From the NCBI RefSeq assembly GCF_001402915.1, contig NZ_CP012945.1, forward strand, positions 1,374,001 to 1,438,000: a stretch of 64,000 nt of DNA. Reading direction: 5' to 3'. A program made the position numbers and the translations under genes. Positions 42,735-51,057 of the stretch are shown one piece after another. The notes beneath the pieces are model-generated. The model searched no databases and was not told the DNA's origin. It was given only the letters and a program-made list of their open reading frames with translations. The DNA comes from Devosia sp. A16 (GTDB lineage Bacteria; Pseudomonadota; Alphaproteobacteria; Rhizobiales; Devosiaceae). The stretch's first letter is position 1; every line of letters begins with the position of its first letter.

Positions 42735-43598
42735 ATGAACACCACCGCCCCCACCGTCGCCCCGCGCCGCCGTCGCCGCCTCGAGCTCAATGCCTCGCTG
42801 GTCGTCGGCGTGGTGCTGACCGTCGGCTTTCTGGTCATCGCCATCGTCTCGTTCTTCTGGCTACCCTCGAACCCGAACATCCCCAACATCAAGAACCGCA
42901 TGCTGCCGCCCGGCACCGTCGACCACTGGCTCGGCACCGACGGGCTCGGCCGCGATATCATCGCCCAGCTGATGGTCGGGGCGCGCACATCGATCCTGGT
43001 CGGCGCCGGTGGCGCCACCATCAGCCTGATCCTCGGCACCATCGCCGGGCTGGTGGCCGCCGCCTATGGCAAGATCGCCGATGAGACCATCTCGCGCGGC
43101 GCCGACATCATGCTGTCGATCCCCGGCATGGTCACCGCCCTGGTGCTCGCCGCCACCATGGGCTCGGGCGCGCTCACCACCATCTTCGCGCTCACCGCCT
43201 TCTTCACCCCCTCCTTCACCCGCGTCATCCGCTCGGCCGCGATGAGCGTGCTGCAGGAGGATTTCATCACGTCCGCCAAGCTCTATGGCCGCGGCAAGCT
43301 GTTCATCCTGGCCCGCCACGTCATCCCCAATATCGCCGGTGTAATGATCGTCCAGTTCACCCTCTATTTCGCCGCCGGCATCCTCACCGAGGCGGGCCTT
43401 TCCTATCTCGGCGTCGGCGTCACCCGACCCTCGATCTCGTGGGGGATGATGCTCAACGAAGCGCAGCAGACCGTCGGCATCTCCTCGCCGCTCGCCATGT
43501 GGCCCGGCCTCGCCATCGTCACCGTCGTGCTCGGGCTGAACCTGCTCGGGGACGGCCTGCGCGACGTGCTCGACCCCAAGCTGAAGCGGAGGAGCTGA
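42735..43598 (+). CDS. ABC transporter permease (DppC type)
   Basis: A 287-aa permease partner. A basic cytoplasmic N-terminus (PRRRRRLELN) precedes the helices. DppC features are GTVDHWLGTDGLGRDIIAQL, GARTSILVGAGGATISLILG, the EAA-like loop DFITSAKLYGRGKLFILARH and the end GDGLRDVLDPKLKR. GGGGAGG lies before the ATG. Its stop codon overlaps the start of the next gene by one base (TGATG). Confidence 0.92.
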   Translation: MNTTAPTVAPRRRRRLELNASLVVGVVLTVGFLVIAIVSFFWLPSNPNIPNIKNRMLPPGTVDHWLGTDGLGRDIIAQLMVGARTSILVGAGGATISLILGTIAGLVAAAYGKIADETISRGADIMLSIPGMVTALVLAATMGSGALTTIFALTAFFTPSFTRVIRSAAMSVLQEDFITSAKLYGRGKLFILARHVIPNIAGVMIVQFTLYFAAGILTEAGLSYLGVGVTRPSISWGMMLNEAQQTVGISSPLAMWPGLAIVTVVLGLNLLGDGLRDVLDPKLKRRS

Positions 43599-44590
43599 TG
43601 ACCTCCGGCAAGCCACACGCCATCGAAGTCAAGAACCTCGAGGTCACCAACGGCGATGTCACTGCCGTGCGCGGCGTCTCCTTCACTATCCCGCAGGGCG
43701 GCCGCATGGGGCTGGTCGGTGAGTCCGGATCCGGCAAGTCGATGACCGCGCTGGCGCTGATGGGCCTGTTGCCGATGGGCTGGAGCACCAACGGCAACAT
43801 CCTCCACGACGGCGTCGACCTCGTCACCCAGTCCGACAAGGCGCTGTCGAGCCGCCGTGGCCGCACCCTCTCGATGGTGTTCCAGGATCCGCTGAGCTCG
43901 CTCAACCCGGTCCGCCGCGTCGGCGACCAGATCAGCTCGGTGATCCGCCGCCACACCGGCGCCGACAAGCGCACTGCCGAGGCGCAGACCATCGAGCTGA
44001 TCAGGCAGATGAACCTGCCGCGCCCCGAGCAGCTGGTGCGCGCCTACCCGCATGAGATCTCCGGCGGGCAGCGCCAGCGCATCATGATCGCCATGGCGCT
44101 CGCCTGCTACCCGCAGCTGATCATCGCCGACGAGCCGACCACGGCGCTCGACGTCACGGTGCAGAAGCAGGTGCTGCGCCTGCTCAACGGCGCCGTGCGC
44201 GATCGCGGCTCGGCGCTGCTGATGATCACCCACGACCTGCCGATCATCGCCGCCATGTGCGACACCGTCGCGGTGATGTATGCCGGCCGCATCGTCGAGA
44301 TCGGCCCGGTGCAGGAGGTGTTCCGCAACCCCAGGCACCACTACACGCGCGGCCTGCTCGACAGCCAGCCGACCATGGACAATATCGCGCTCGACGGTTC
44401 GTCCCGTCTCGTCTCGATCCCCGGCATGGTGCCGCCGCTCCATAGCCTCCCCACGGGCTGCGCCTTCAACCCGCGCTGCCCTGCCGCCTCCGACAAATGT
44501 CGCTCGACCATGCCGGAGCTGGGCAGCGAGGGCATCAATGCCGCCTGCTGGCACCCGATTCACAAGGCCGGCGAGGTGGCTGCGCAATGA
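43598..44590 (+). CDS. ABC transporter ATP-binding protein (DppD type)
   Basis: A 330-aa ATPase of the peptide importer. Walker A is GLVGESGSGKSM, the Q-loop is VFQDPLSSLNPVRR, the ABC signature is ISGGQRQRI, Walker B is IIADEPTTALDVT and the H-loop is MITHDLPII. The C-terminal oligopeptide-transport extension holds Cys residues (TGCAFNPRCPAASDKCRSTM) that may carry an iron-sulfur cluster, as in DppD. The ATG overlaps the stop of the preceding permease. A longer upstream frame is a shadow. Confidence 0.93.
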   Translation: MTSGKPHAIEVKNLEVTNGDVTAVRGVSFTIPQGGRMGLVGESGSGKSMTALALMGLLPMGWSTNGNILHDGVDLVTQSDKALSSRRGRTLSMVFQDPLSSLNPVRRVGDQISSVIRRHTGADKRTAEAQTIELIRQMNLPRPEQLVRAYPHEISGGQRQRIMIAMALACYPQLIIADEPTTALDVTVQKQVLRLLNGAVRDRGSALLMITHDLPIIAAMCDTVAVMYAGRIVEIGPVQEVFRNPRHHYTRGLLDSQPTMDNIALDGSSRLVSIPGMVPPLHSLPTGCAFNPRCPAASDKCRSTMPELGSEGINAACWHPIHKAGEVAAQ

Positions 44591-45426
44591 GTGCCGTAAC
44601 CCCATTCCCCGCCGATGCGCGTCCGCTGCTGGAAGTCCGGCAGTTGAGCCAGGTCTACAACCTGAACCGGCAGAAGCTGTTCGCACCGCGGCCCAAGCTC
44701 AAAGTGCTGGACAGCATCGATTTCTCCGTTCGCCCCGGCGAGGCGGTCGGCCTCGTCGGCGAAAGCGGCTCAGGCAAGACCACCCTCACCCGCATGCTCA
44801 CCGGCGTCGAGCGGCCTGGCGAGGGCCAGGTGCTCTACGACGGTGTCGACGTCTGGACCGGTGGTGAAACGCACAAGAAGCTGTTCCGCCGCTCGGTGCA
44901 GGTGGTGCTGCAGAACCCGCGCTCCTCGCTCGATCCGCGCATGCGCGTCGGCACCTCGCTGCTCGAGCCGCTGCGCAGTTTGAAGATCGAAGGCGACCAC
45001 GCTGCCCGGGTGCTGGAAGTGCTCGACCAGGTCGGGCTCGACAGGAACGCGCTGGAGCGCTTCCCGCATGAGTTCTCCGGCGGCCAGTTGCAGCGCATCG
45101 CCATCGCCCGCGCCCTGATGCCCGGCCCGAAAGTGCTGATCGCCGACGAGCCGGTCTCGGCCCTCGACGTGTCGATCCAGGCCCAGGTGCTGAACCTGTT
45201 GAAGGATCTGGTCCGCGACCTGGGCCTCGGCCTCGTCTTCATCGCCCACGACCTCTCGGTCGTCGCCTACACAACCAGCAAGGTCTACGTGATGTCGTCT
45301 GGCAAGATCGTCGAAGTGGGCAAGCCGCTCGACCTGTTCCGCAACCCACAGGCCGAGGCGACACAGGCGCTCGTCGGCGCTGTGCTCAGCGTCGAAGCGA
45401 GTCTCGCCGGGAACGCACTCGCATGA
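44587..45426 (+). CDS. ABC transporter ATP-binding protein (DppF type)
   Basis: A 279-aa second ATPase of the importer. Walker A is GLVGESGSGKTT, the Q-loop is VLQNPRSSLDPR, the signature is FSGGQLQRIAIARAL, Walker B is LIADEPVSALDVS and the H-loop is FIAHDLSVV. It lacks the Cys-rich C-terminal extension of its partner, ending near VGAVLSVEASLAGNALA. The start overlaps the DppD-type stop by four bases, and its own stop overlaps the following SDR by four bases, so the operon continues. Confidence 0.92.
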   Translation: MSAVTPFPADARPLLEVRQLSQVYNLNRQKLFAPRPKLKVLDSIDFSVRPGEAVGLVGESGSGKTTLTRMLTGVERPGEGQVLYDGVDVWTGGETHKKLFRRSVQVVLQNPRSSLDPRMRVGTSLLEPLRSLKIEGDHAARVLEVLDQVGLDRNALERFPHEFSGGQLQRIAIARALMPGPKVLIADEPVSALDVSIQAQVLNLLKDLVRDLGLGLVFIAHDLSVVAYTTSKVYVMSSGKIVEVGKPLDLFRNPQAEATQALVGAVLSVEASLAGNALA

Positions 45427-46184
45427 GCCAATGCGTCGCCATAACAGGTTCTACCACCGGCATCGGCTATGCCATCGCCGAGGCCTTTGCCCATACGGGG
45501 GCGCGGCTGGTAATCAACTCGCACCTCGCTGACGATGGTGGGGCAGCCGCGCGGCTCGGCAAGCTGACCGAATGCCACTTCGTCCAGGCCGATCTCTCGA
45601 CCGTGGCTGGTGCGCAAGGCTTCGTCGCGGCAGCGCGCGCGAAGCTCGGTCGGCTCGGTACGCTGGTCAACAACGCCGGCACCTACCTCGACACCAATTT
45701 CGACGACCTCACCGAGGCGGCATTCGACCGCACGTTCAACCTCAACGTGAAGGGCTACCTGTTCGCAGCGCAGGCCTTCGTCAAAGGTCTGGCGCCGGGG
45801 CAGGAGAACCCGAGCATCATCTGCACCGGCTCGACCAACTCACTGGCGGCCGAAAAGAACAGCGTCATCTACGATACCAGCAAGGGCGCGGTGCTGATGC
45901 TGGTTCGCAACCTTGCGGTCACGCTCGCCGAGCGCGGCATCCGCGCCAACGGCATCGGGCCGGGGATCATCGAGACGCCCCTTTCCGCGAAGGGACTGGC
46001 GGCGCCGGGCGTCCGCCCTGCCCTCGAAAGACAGATCCCGCTGGGCCGCGTCGGCATGCCCGCCGATATTGGCGGCGCCGCCGTCTTCCTCGCCTCGCCT
46101 GCCGCCCGCTACATCACCGGACAGATGCTCTATGTCGACGGCGGCATCCTCGCCAACCAGATGTCCTGGGAGCCCCAAGCATGA
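45423..46184 (+). CDS. Short-chain dehydrogenase/reductase encoded in the peptide importer operon
   Basis: A 253-aa classical SDR. The cofactor loop is CVAITGSTTGIGYAIAEAFA, NAG is in VNNAGTYLDTNF, the catalytic Ser is in CTGSTNS, and the YxxxK motif is YDTSK. The C-terminus is AARYITGQMLYVDGGILAN. It is translationally coupled to both neighbours (ATGA overlaps), so it probably acts on the compound imported by the ABC system, for example a hydroxy or keto group on an amino-acid derivative (inference). Confidence 0.9.
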   Translation: MSQCVAITGSTTGIGYAIAEAFAHTGARLVINSHLADDGGAAARLGKLTECHFVQADLSTVAGAQGFVAAARAKLGRLGTLVNNAGTYLDTNFDDLTEAAFDRTFNLNVKGYLFAAQAFVKGLAPGQENPSIICTGSTNSLAAEKNSVIYDTSKGAVLMLVRNLAVTLAERGIRANGIGPGIIETPLSAKGLAAPGVRPALERQIPLGRVGMPADIGGAAVFLASPAARYITGQMLYVDGGILANQMSWEPQA

Positions 46185-46630
46185 GTGAACACCTGCGCTA
46201 TGCCGAAGGCGGGGAGGTCCATCTCGATTTCCACGGCGCCACCAACACCACCATCGATTTCATCATCTCGCGCTACGGTGTCGAGGCGATGGACGCGATC
46301 TTCAAGAAGGTCGGCAAGGACGTCTATCGCTCGATCCACGACGACCTGGTTGCCGGCGACACCGGCCAACTGGTCCGCCACTGGCGGCATTTCTTCACCC
46401 GCGAGAACTGCGACTACGATATCGAGGTCGGCGCCGACGAGATCGTCCTCACGGTCCGGCGCTGCACCGCCTGGCATCATGTGGCGAAACTGGTCGGCAC
46501 GCCCTCGCCGCACTTCTGCGACCAGACCAGCCGCACCAACGAGGCGCTGGCCGAAGGCTCGCCCTATGCCATCGACACGGAAATCACCGGCCCCGGCGCC
46601 TGCCGTCAGGTGATCAGGAGGCGCGCATGA
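46181..46630 (+). CDS. Small Cys-containing protein 1, possibly ATC-hydrolase-like
   Basis: A 149-aa protein. Its C-terminal half shows the pattern LTVRRCTAWHHVAKL, then SPHFCDQTSRTN, then GPGACRQVIRRR: three Cys separated by 35-40 residues and followed by a basic end. The next gene has the same layout. By pattern the pair resembles the L-2-amino-thiazoline-4-carboxylate hydrolase family (PF14196), from memory only. It is coupled by ATGA overlaps to the SDR and the next gene. The N-terminus (EGGEVHLDFHGATNTTIDFI) is mixed and not recognised. Confidence 0.5.
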   Translation: MSEHLRYAEGGEVHLDFHGATNTTIDFIISRYGVEAMDAIFKKVGKDVYRSIHDDLVAGDTGQLVRHWRHFFTRENCDYDIEVGADEIVLTVRRCTAWHHVAKLVGTPSPHFCDQTSRTNEALAEGSPYAIDTEITGPGACRQVIRRRA

Positions 46631-47112
46631 TCCCGTCCGACCACTTCACCCGCTTCTACAACGAGGTCTTCAAGTTCCTGGAGTCACAGGGCGAAGACCA
46701 GTTGCAGGCCTATTTCCTCGCCATCTCGAAGAACCAGGAAAAGCACATCCTCGAGCTGATCGAGACCAAGGGTCTCGAAGGCATGGAAGAGTACTGGACC
46801 CACATCAAGATCGAAGAAAACTGCGACATGGACATCGACCGCAACGAGGATCGCCTCGAATTGCGCATGAATGTCTGCCCCAGCCTGAGCAAGGTCATGG
46901 ACAACGACGCCGAGCCGATGGGCCGCTATTGCGACCACTGCGCCGGCTGGATCGGCCCGATCTTCGACAAGACCGGCTACCACCTGGTCTACGACGTGAT
47001 CGACCGGAAGAAACCGCAATGCGTCATGCGGGTGTTCAAGGATGCGGCGAAGGCCAAGGAAGCAGAAAAGGACGTCCAGCTGCTGATGGGCTGGCCCGGG
47101 CACAAGGTCTGA
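46627..47112 (+). CDS. Small Cys-containing protein 2, possibly ATC-hydrolase-like
   Basis: A 161-aa protein, a likely paralog of the preceding one. Cys positions match: LRMNVCPSLSKVM, GRYCDHCAGWIGP and RKKPQCVMRVFKDA. The CDHC pair in the middle is an addition and could bind metal. The helical N-terminal part (FTRFYNEVFKFLESQGEDQL) resembles a dimer interface. Last gene of the importer operon. If the family assignment is right, it would hydrolyse a thiazoline-like or related heterocyclic amino acid. That is a guess. Confidence 0.5.
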   Translation: MIPSDHFTRFYNEVFKFLESQGEDQLQAYFLAISKNQEKHILELIETKGLEGMEEYWTHIKIEENCDMDIDRNEDRLELRMNVCPSLSKVMDNDAEPMGRYCDHCAGWIGPIFDKTGYHLVYDVIDRKKPQCVMRVFKDAAKAKEAEKDVQLLMGWPGHKV

Positions 47113-47135
47113 GCACTCGATAGCCCGGCGCGGGC

Positions 47136-47243
47136 TGACCCCCACCCTTAATCCCTCCCCGCAAGGGGGAGGGAGACGATAGCTTCGATATCGGTGTGAG
47201 GGTCTCCCTCCCCCTTGCGGGGAGGGGACAGGGGTGGGGGTCC
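47136..47243. repeat. CTCCCC palindromic intergenic repeat (copy E)
   Basis: A close copy of the roughly 110-bp element, with TGACCCCCACCC at the left and GGGGTGGGGGTCC at the right. It separates the convergent peptide operon and malate/lactate-type dehydrogenase. Confidence 0.8.
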
Positions 47244-47282
47244 ACAGTCACCAGCGGTGACTATTGAACGCCGCGACGCGCC

Positions 47283-48341
47283 TTAAAGAGCCCCGAATCC
47301 CGCTAACCCCACCTCGCGCGCCGAAGCATCGAGCTGCGCCAGTGTCGCCGCATCGACCGGCACACCCTCCACAAGCCGCTTGGCCCTCGTTTCGAGTTCC
47401 GGCATGCCCGGCAGCTTGACGCTGCCGCCGCCCTGGTTCTCCGACAGCACCCAGCCCAGCACCGCCTCCATCTCGGTGGCGAACGGCCCTGCCGTCCCCA
47501 GTCGCTCCGGCGAAACGATCACCGAGAACATCGAGTTGATCACCGCGCCGCTGCCGTCCTTCTGGTGCTGCGTCGGGGCGCCGACAAGCGCCGCGCCCAG
47601 CAGCTCGCAGGCCAGCATCAGGCCCCAGCCCTTGTGCTCGCCGAACGTCGTCAGCGACCCCGGCGGGGTGTCGAACAGCGCACCGGGGTTGATCGTCGGT
47701 TTGCCCTGGTTGTCGAGCAGCGCGCCCGGCGGCAGCTCCACGCTCTTGTTATACGCCACCCGCACCTTGCCGGCGGCGAGCTTTGAGGTGGCGAAATCCA
47801 CCACCACCGGCGGCGCCCCGTCGCGCGGGAAGGCCGCAGCGAACGGGTTGGTGCCCAGCCGCGACCGCGTACCGCCGAACGGCGCGACGATGGCGCCGGC
47901 GACGACGTTGACGAAATGGATCGACACCATGCCCGCCGCCGCACACTGCTCGGCCCAGTGCCCGATGCGCCCGATATGATGGCTGTTGCGCAGGCTGACG
48001 ATGGCACTGCCTTCGTCCTTGGCGCGAGCGATCCCCAGCGCCATCGCATCATGCGCCATCACCTGCCCGGCGCCCTGTCCTGCGTCGCAGATCAGCATGG
48101 CGCCGGTATCGACCGCCACCTTGAGGTTCTGGTTCATCACCATGCCGCCGGACTTCACGCCGTTGATATACATCGGCACCACGCCCACGCCGTGCGAATC
48201 GTGGCCGCGCAGGTTCGCCTCCACCAGGTGCTCGGCAATCAGTTGCGCTTCCCGCGGCTCCGACCCGGCAGCGCGAAAAACACTGACCGTGCTTGCCTGC
48301 AGCCGGTCCCGGGGGACGAGATGCATCTTGGTCTCAGACAT
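47283..48341 (-). CDS. Malate/L-lactate/ureidoglycolate-type NAD(P) dehydrogenase (Ldh_2 family)
   Basis: A 352-aa oxidoreductase of the type-2 malate/lactate dehydrogenase fold. Motifs are LRGHDSHGVGVVPMYINGVK (catalytic His), SLRNSHHIGRIGHWAEQCAA and FATSKLAAGKVRVAYNK (cofactor). Family members oxidise L-malate, L-lactate, ureidoglycolate or sulfolactate and related 2-hydroxy acids. AAGGAAAATC precedes the ATG. It lies 85 bases downstream of the MlrC-like gene on the same strand, so the two probably share a transcript. The oxidised hydroxy acid may come from the pathway served by the MlrC-like enzymes (inference). Confidence 0.88.
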   Translation of the reverse strand: MSETKMHLVPRDRLQASTVSVFRAAGSEPREAQLIAEHLVEANLRGHDSHGVGVVPMYINGVKSGGMVMNQNLKVAVDTGAMLICDAGQGAGQVMAHDAMALGIARAKDEGSAIVSLRNSHHIGRIGHWAEQCAAAGMVSIHFVNVVAGAIVAPFGGTRSRLGTNPFAAAFPRDGAPPVVVDFATSKLAAGKVRVAYNKSVELPPGALLDNQGKPTINPGALFDTPPGSLTTFGEHKGWGLMLACELLGAALVGAPTQHQKDGSGAVINSMFSVIVSPERLGTAGPFATEMEAVLGWVLSENQGGGSVKLPGMPELETRAKRLVEGVPVDAATLAQLDASAREVGLAGFGAL

Positions 48342-48426
48342 TCGATTTTCCTTGAGGAGTTCGGCTTGCACCGCCGGTGACGGTGATGACGGTGTAGCCC
48401 GCGGCAGACGAAGCGGCCATAGGACT

Positions 48427-49947
48427 CTAGGCCGGTCGGCGCACCCCCGGCTGTGACGACACGGCACGCCAGTCCGCCACCGGGTCGAGCGGGTAGATGG
48501 GCCGCGGCACCCGCTGCCACGGCAGCGTCAACACGTCCGACTGCCCGGGCCCGCGCGTATCGACGCGGATCACCCGCGCGGTCAGCGGGGCGAAATACTG
48601 GAAGTTGGAAGCGGTCTTCAGCACTGCGATCTTGTAGTCGCGCGGGTTCACCCCCATCGCCTCGTAGAGCTGCGGCAGGTTGCCGGCGAGCCCACGCAGC
48701 TCGGTGATCATCATGGTGATCGGCCCCACGTCGAAGATGACCGCCTGGCCGAGATCGACCTCGTTCTGGTGGCTGTCGGTGATCTGGATGACCCCGCCGC
48801 CGACAGTTCGCACCGTCCCTGTCACCTCGATCGGGGAGAAGAAGGCCGGCGCCGCGTCGCCACCCAGCAACAGCGTTACCTGGGCGCCCTCGCCGGCCTC
48901 GCTCAGCGCCTTCGCGGCGCCCGGCGAGATCAGCGGCACCAGGGCGCGGCTCCTGATCTTCAGCCGGATCATCGCCTCGAGGATCAGGTTGCTGTCGCCG
49001 GCCGAGCCGCCGAATACCGTGTCACCGGTATCGGACAGCACCACGATGCCCCTTGGCTCGGCATCGGCCATGCGCACCGCGTCATCGACCGACACCGCTT
49101 CGCGCACCTGGAAGTCGTCGCGCAGCGACCAGCAGAGGTCGGCTAACTCATCTGCCAGTTGCTCGGCCAGCGCCTGGTCGTTGTCGGTAACGACGATGGT
49201 CGACCAGCCGCCTTCGGCCACATCCAGCCAGGGCTGCATCGGATAGTTCGACGCCTGCAACACCCGCGGGTCGGCTTCCATGGCCCGCGCCCGATCGAAC
49301 CAGCGCTTCATCGGCCCTTTCGAGGTGAGAAACTGCTCCTGGTGCGACACCAGCGGGATCTTCCGCCACGCCGTGGTCGGCTTGAGCTTCCCGGTGATGA
49401 TCCTCAGCAGCAGTTCGGTGCCGATCACCCCGGTATCGAAGGTGTCATGCGGCTGCGTCCGATGCCCGACGATGGCGTCGACGCTGTCGACCATCTTCTG
49501 CGTCACGTTGGCGTGGTGATCGAGCCCGAGAACAATCGGCACATCCGGCCCGAGCATCTGCCGGCAGAGCGCCGCCTGCTCGCCTTCGACATCGTCGATG
49601 CCCTCGGCGGCGCAGGCGCCATGCAGCTGCAGCGCCAGCCCGTCGATCGGCCCCTCAGCCAGCGCCGCCGCGAGCCCCTCGCGTATCCGTCGGTCGAAAT
49701 ACTCGTAGGAGGCCCGGTCGATCCGCCCGCCGGCCACGGCCCAGGCGCGAATGATCGGCACGATCTCGATGTCGAGACCGGACTCCTCGATCGCCTTCAG
49801 GAAACCGCCGACCTGGCCGAGCCCGTTGAGCTTCTCGACGATGTCGTGCCCCTCATAGATCCCGAACGCCTCGTAATCGGCCATCGTGGTGAGGACCGGA
49901 TTGAAGTCGTTGGTTTCCTGGGCGACGTGAATGAGGGCAATACGCAA
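48427..49947 (-). CDS. MlrC-like metallohydrolase (peptidase M81 family), paralog 1
   Basis: A 506-aa protein related to MlrC, which degrades linear microcystin peptides. The metal-site motifs are AQETNDF near the N-terminus, GLDHHANVT and QPHDTFDTG. A TTG start gives the normal family opening MRIALIHVAQETN and has GGAG upstream. Family members are poorly characterised and may act on small peptides, lactams or amide-linked amino acids. It is the first of three paralogs within 10 kb. An IclR-type dyad at 50022 lies 75 bases upstream, behind the REP-like repeat. Confidence 0.83.
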   Translation of the reverse strand: MRIALIHVAQETNDFNPVLTTMADYEAFGIYEGHDIVEKLNGLGQVGGFLKAIEESGLDIEIVPIIRAWAVAGGRIDRASYEYFDRRIREGLAAALAEGPIDGLALQLHGACAAEGIDDVEGEQAALCRQMLGPDVPIVLGLDHHANVTQKMVDSVDAIVGHRTQPHDTFDTGVIGTELLLRIITGKLKPTTAWRKIPLVSHQEQFLTSKGPMKRWFDRARAMEADPRVLQASNYPMQPWLDVAEGGWSTIVVTDNDQALAEQLADELADLCWSLRDDFQVREAVSVDDAVRMADAEPRGIVVLSDTGDTVFGGSAGDSNLILEAMIRLKIRSRALVPLISPGAAKALSEAGEGAQVTLLLGGDAAPAFFSPIEVTGTVRTVGGGVIQITDSHQNEVDLGQAVIFDVGPITMMITELRGLAGNLPQLYEAMGVNPRDYKIAVLKTASNFQYFAPLTARVIRVDTRGPGQSDVLTLPWQRVPRPIYPLDPVADWRAVSSQPGVRRPA

Positions 49948-50021
49948 GGCAATCTCCGGCAACGTCACCCATCCCGCCACCTGCATACTGGCGGTGCCCA
50001 AAATTGAGTCAATGACGACAA

Positions 50022-50038
50022 GTTTCGCCACAGGGAAC
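50022..50038. promoter_or_regulatory. IclR-type dyad 3
   Basis: GTTTC-GCCACAG-GGAAC has one mismatch in the 5-bp dyad relative to GTTCC-N7-GGAAC and keeps the spacing of the dyads before the peptide operon. It lies 75 bases before the first MlrC-like start. Confidence 0.5.
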
Positions 50039-50104
50039 AAGGGGGACTATCGAACGTAGGAGCGGTGGCAGGCGGTGGTGCATAACGTCGGCCACAGTGG
50101 CTTT

Positions 50105-50235
50105 CCCCTCATCCGGCGCTACGCGCCACCTTCTCCCCGACGGGGAGAAGAATCCGGACAGTGCAGCGATCGCTCTTGTTCCTCTCCCGTCGGGGAGAGG
50201 CTGGATCGGCCGAAGGCCGAGACGGGTGAGGGGTT
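50105..50235. repeat. CTCATCCGGCGC REP-like element, copy 2 (inverted)
   Basis: Starts CCCCTCATCCGGCGCTACGC, holds CTCCCCGACGGGGAG and CTCCCGTCGGGGAG hairpins, and ends GACGGGTGAGGGG. It is the inverted counterpart of 14839-14970. The element lies between the MlrC-like and IclR genes and could terminate either or simply be a neutral repeat. Confidence 0.75.
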
Positions 50236-50264
50236 GGCTGGAACAGTGCCCATCTGGACCGCGC

Positions 50265-51041
50265 TTAGTGCTGCCCGCTGAGATGTATCGAAATCCGCCT
50301 GGCCGCACCCTTCAGCGCATCGGCTGCCACCATGGTGAGTTCCGGCTTCATCCGCCGCTCCGGGGCCGAGAGACTCATCGCTGCCACCGGATAGCCGGTG
50401 CGATCGAGGATCGGCACGCCGATGCACATCAACCCATCCTCGTTCTCGCCTACCTCGATGGCGTAGCCGCGCCGGCGCACGTCGTCGACCTGCCGCCTGA
50501 GCTTGTCGGCATCGGTCAGCGTGTTGATGGTCCGCGGCGGCAACTCGCTGCTGAGCGCCCGGGCATCGGCATCGGGCAGGAACGCCATCATGGCCTTGCC
50601 CAGCGACGTCGAATGCGCCGGATGCCGGTGGCCGATCCGCGCGTTGGCGCGCAACGGCCGGCCGGGCTCCAGCATGTCGATATAGACCACCTCGTTATCC
50701 GACAGCACGGCGAGGTTCACCGTCTCGTGGAAGGTCTCCATCAGGGTGCGCATCTCGGGCTGCGCGATATCGCGCAAACCCTGCAGCTCCTGGTCGACCC
50801 GCGCCAGCGCGCGGAACTTGCTGCCCACGCCATAGCGGTCGCGCTTCAGGTCGTGTTCGAGGAACTCGGCCGCCGACAGCGTCTGCAGGTAGCGGAACAC
50901 CGTGGTCTTGGGCAGCCTCAGTTCCTGCACCGTCTCGGTCAGCGTCACGTCGTGCCCCTGCCGCGCCACGTAATCCAGCACCTGCAGAGCCTTCATCACG
51001 GGAAGAACGATATAGTCGCCACCAGACTTGCCCATCGCCAT
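50265..51041 (-). CDS. IclR-family regulator 1
   Basis: A 258-aa IclR regulator. The N-terminal helix-turn-helix covers about 10-72 (PVMKALQVLDYVARQGHDVT, then LPKTTVFRYLQTL). The GAF-like effector domain follows, with SDNEVVYIDMLEPGRPLRAN, STSLGKAMMAFLPDADARAL and GYAIEVGENEDGLMCIGVPI. It likely represses or activates the catabolic genes. It is the last gene of a minus-strand unit with the PLP deaminase and the second MlrC-like gene, so it may regulate them. IclR-type dyads occur at several places in the window. Confidence 0.9.
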   Translation of the reverse strand: MAMGKSGGDYIVLPVMKALQVLDYVARQGHDVTLTETVQELRLPKTTVFRYLQTLSAAEFLEHDLKRDRYGVGSKFRALARVDQELQGLRDIAQPEMRTLMETFHETVNLAVLSDNEVVYIDMLEPGRPLRANARIGHRHPAHSTSLGKAMMAFLPDADARALSSELPPRTINTLTDADKLRRQVDDVRRRGYAIEVGENEDGLMCIGVPILDRTGYPVAAMSLSAPERRMKPELTMVAADALKGAARRISIHLSGQH

Positions 51042-51057
51042 GTCCTCGGTTGATCGG

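Larger units (their letters stand above)
49948..50264. other. Gene-free stretch with IclR-type dyad and REP-like repeat
   Basis: No gene is seen in these 317 bases. They include the dyad GTTTC-GCCACAG-GGAAC (50022-50038) and the inverted copy of the REP-like element (50105-50235). Confidence 0.6.
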
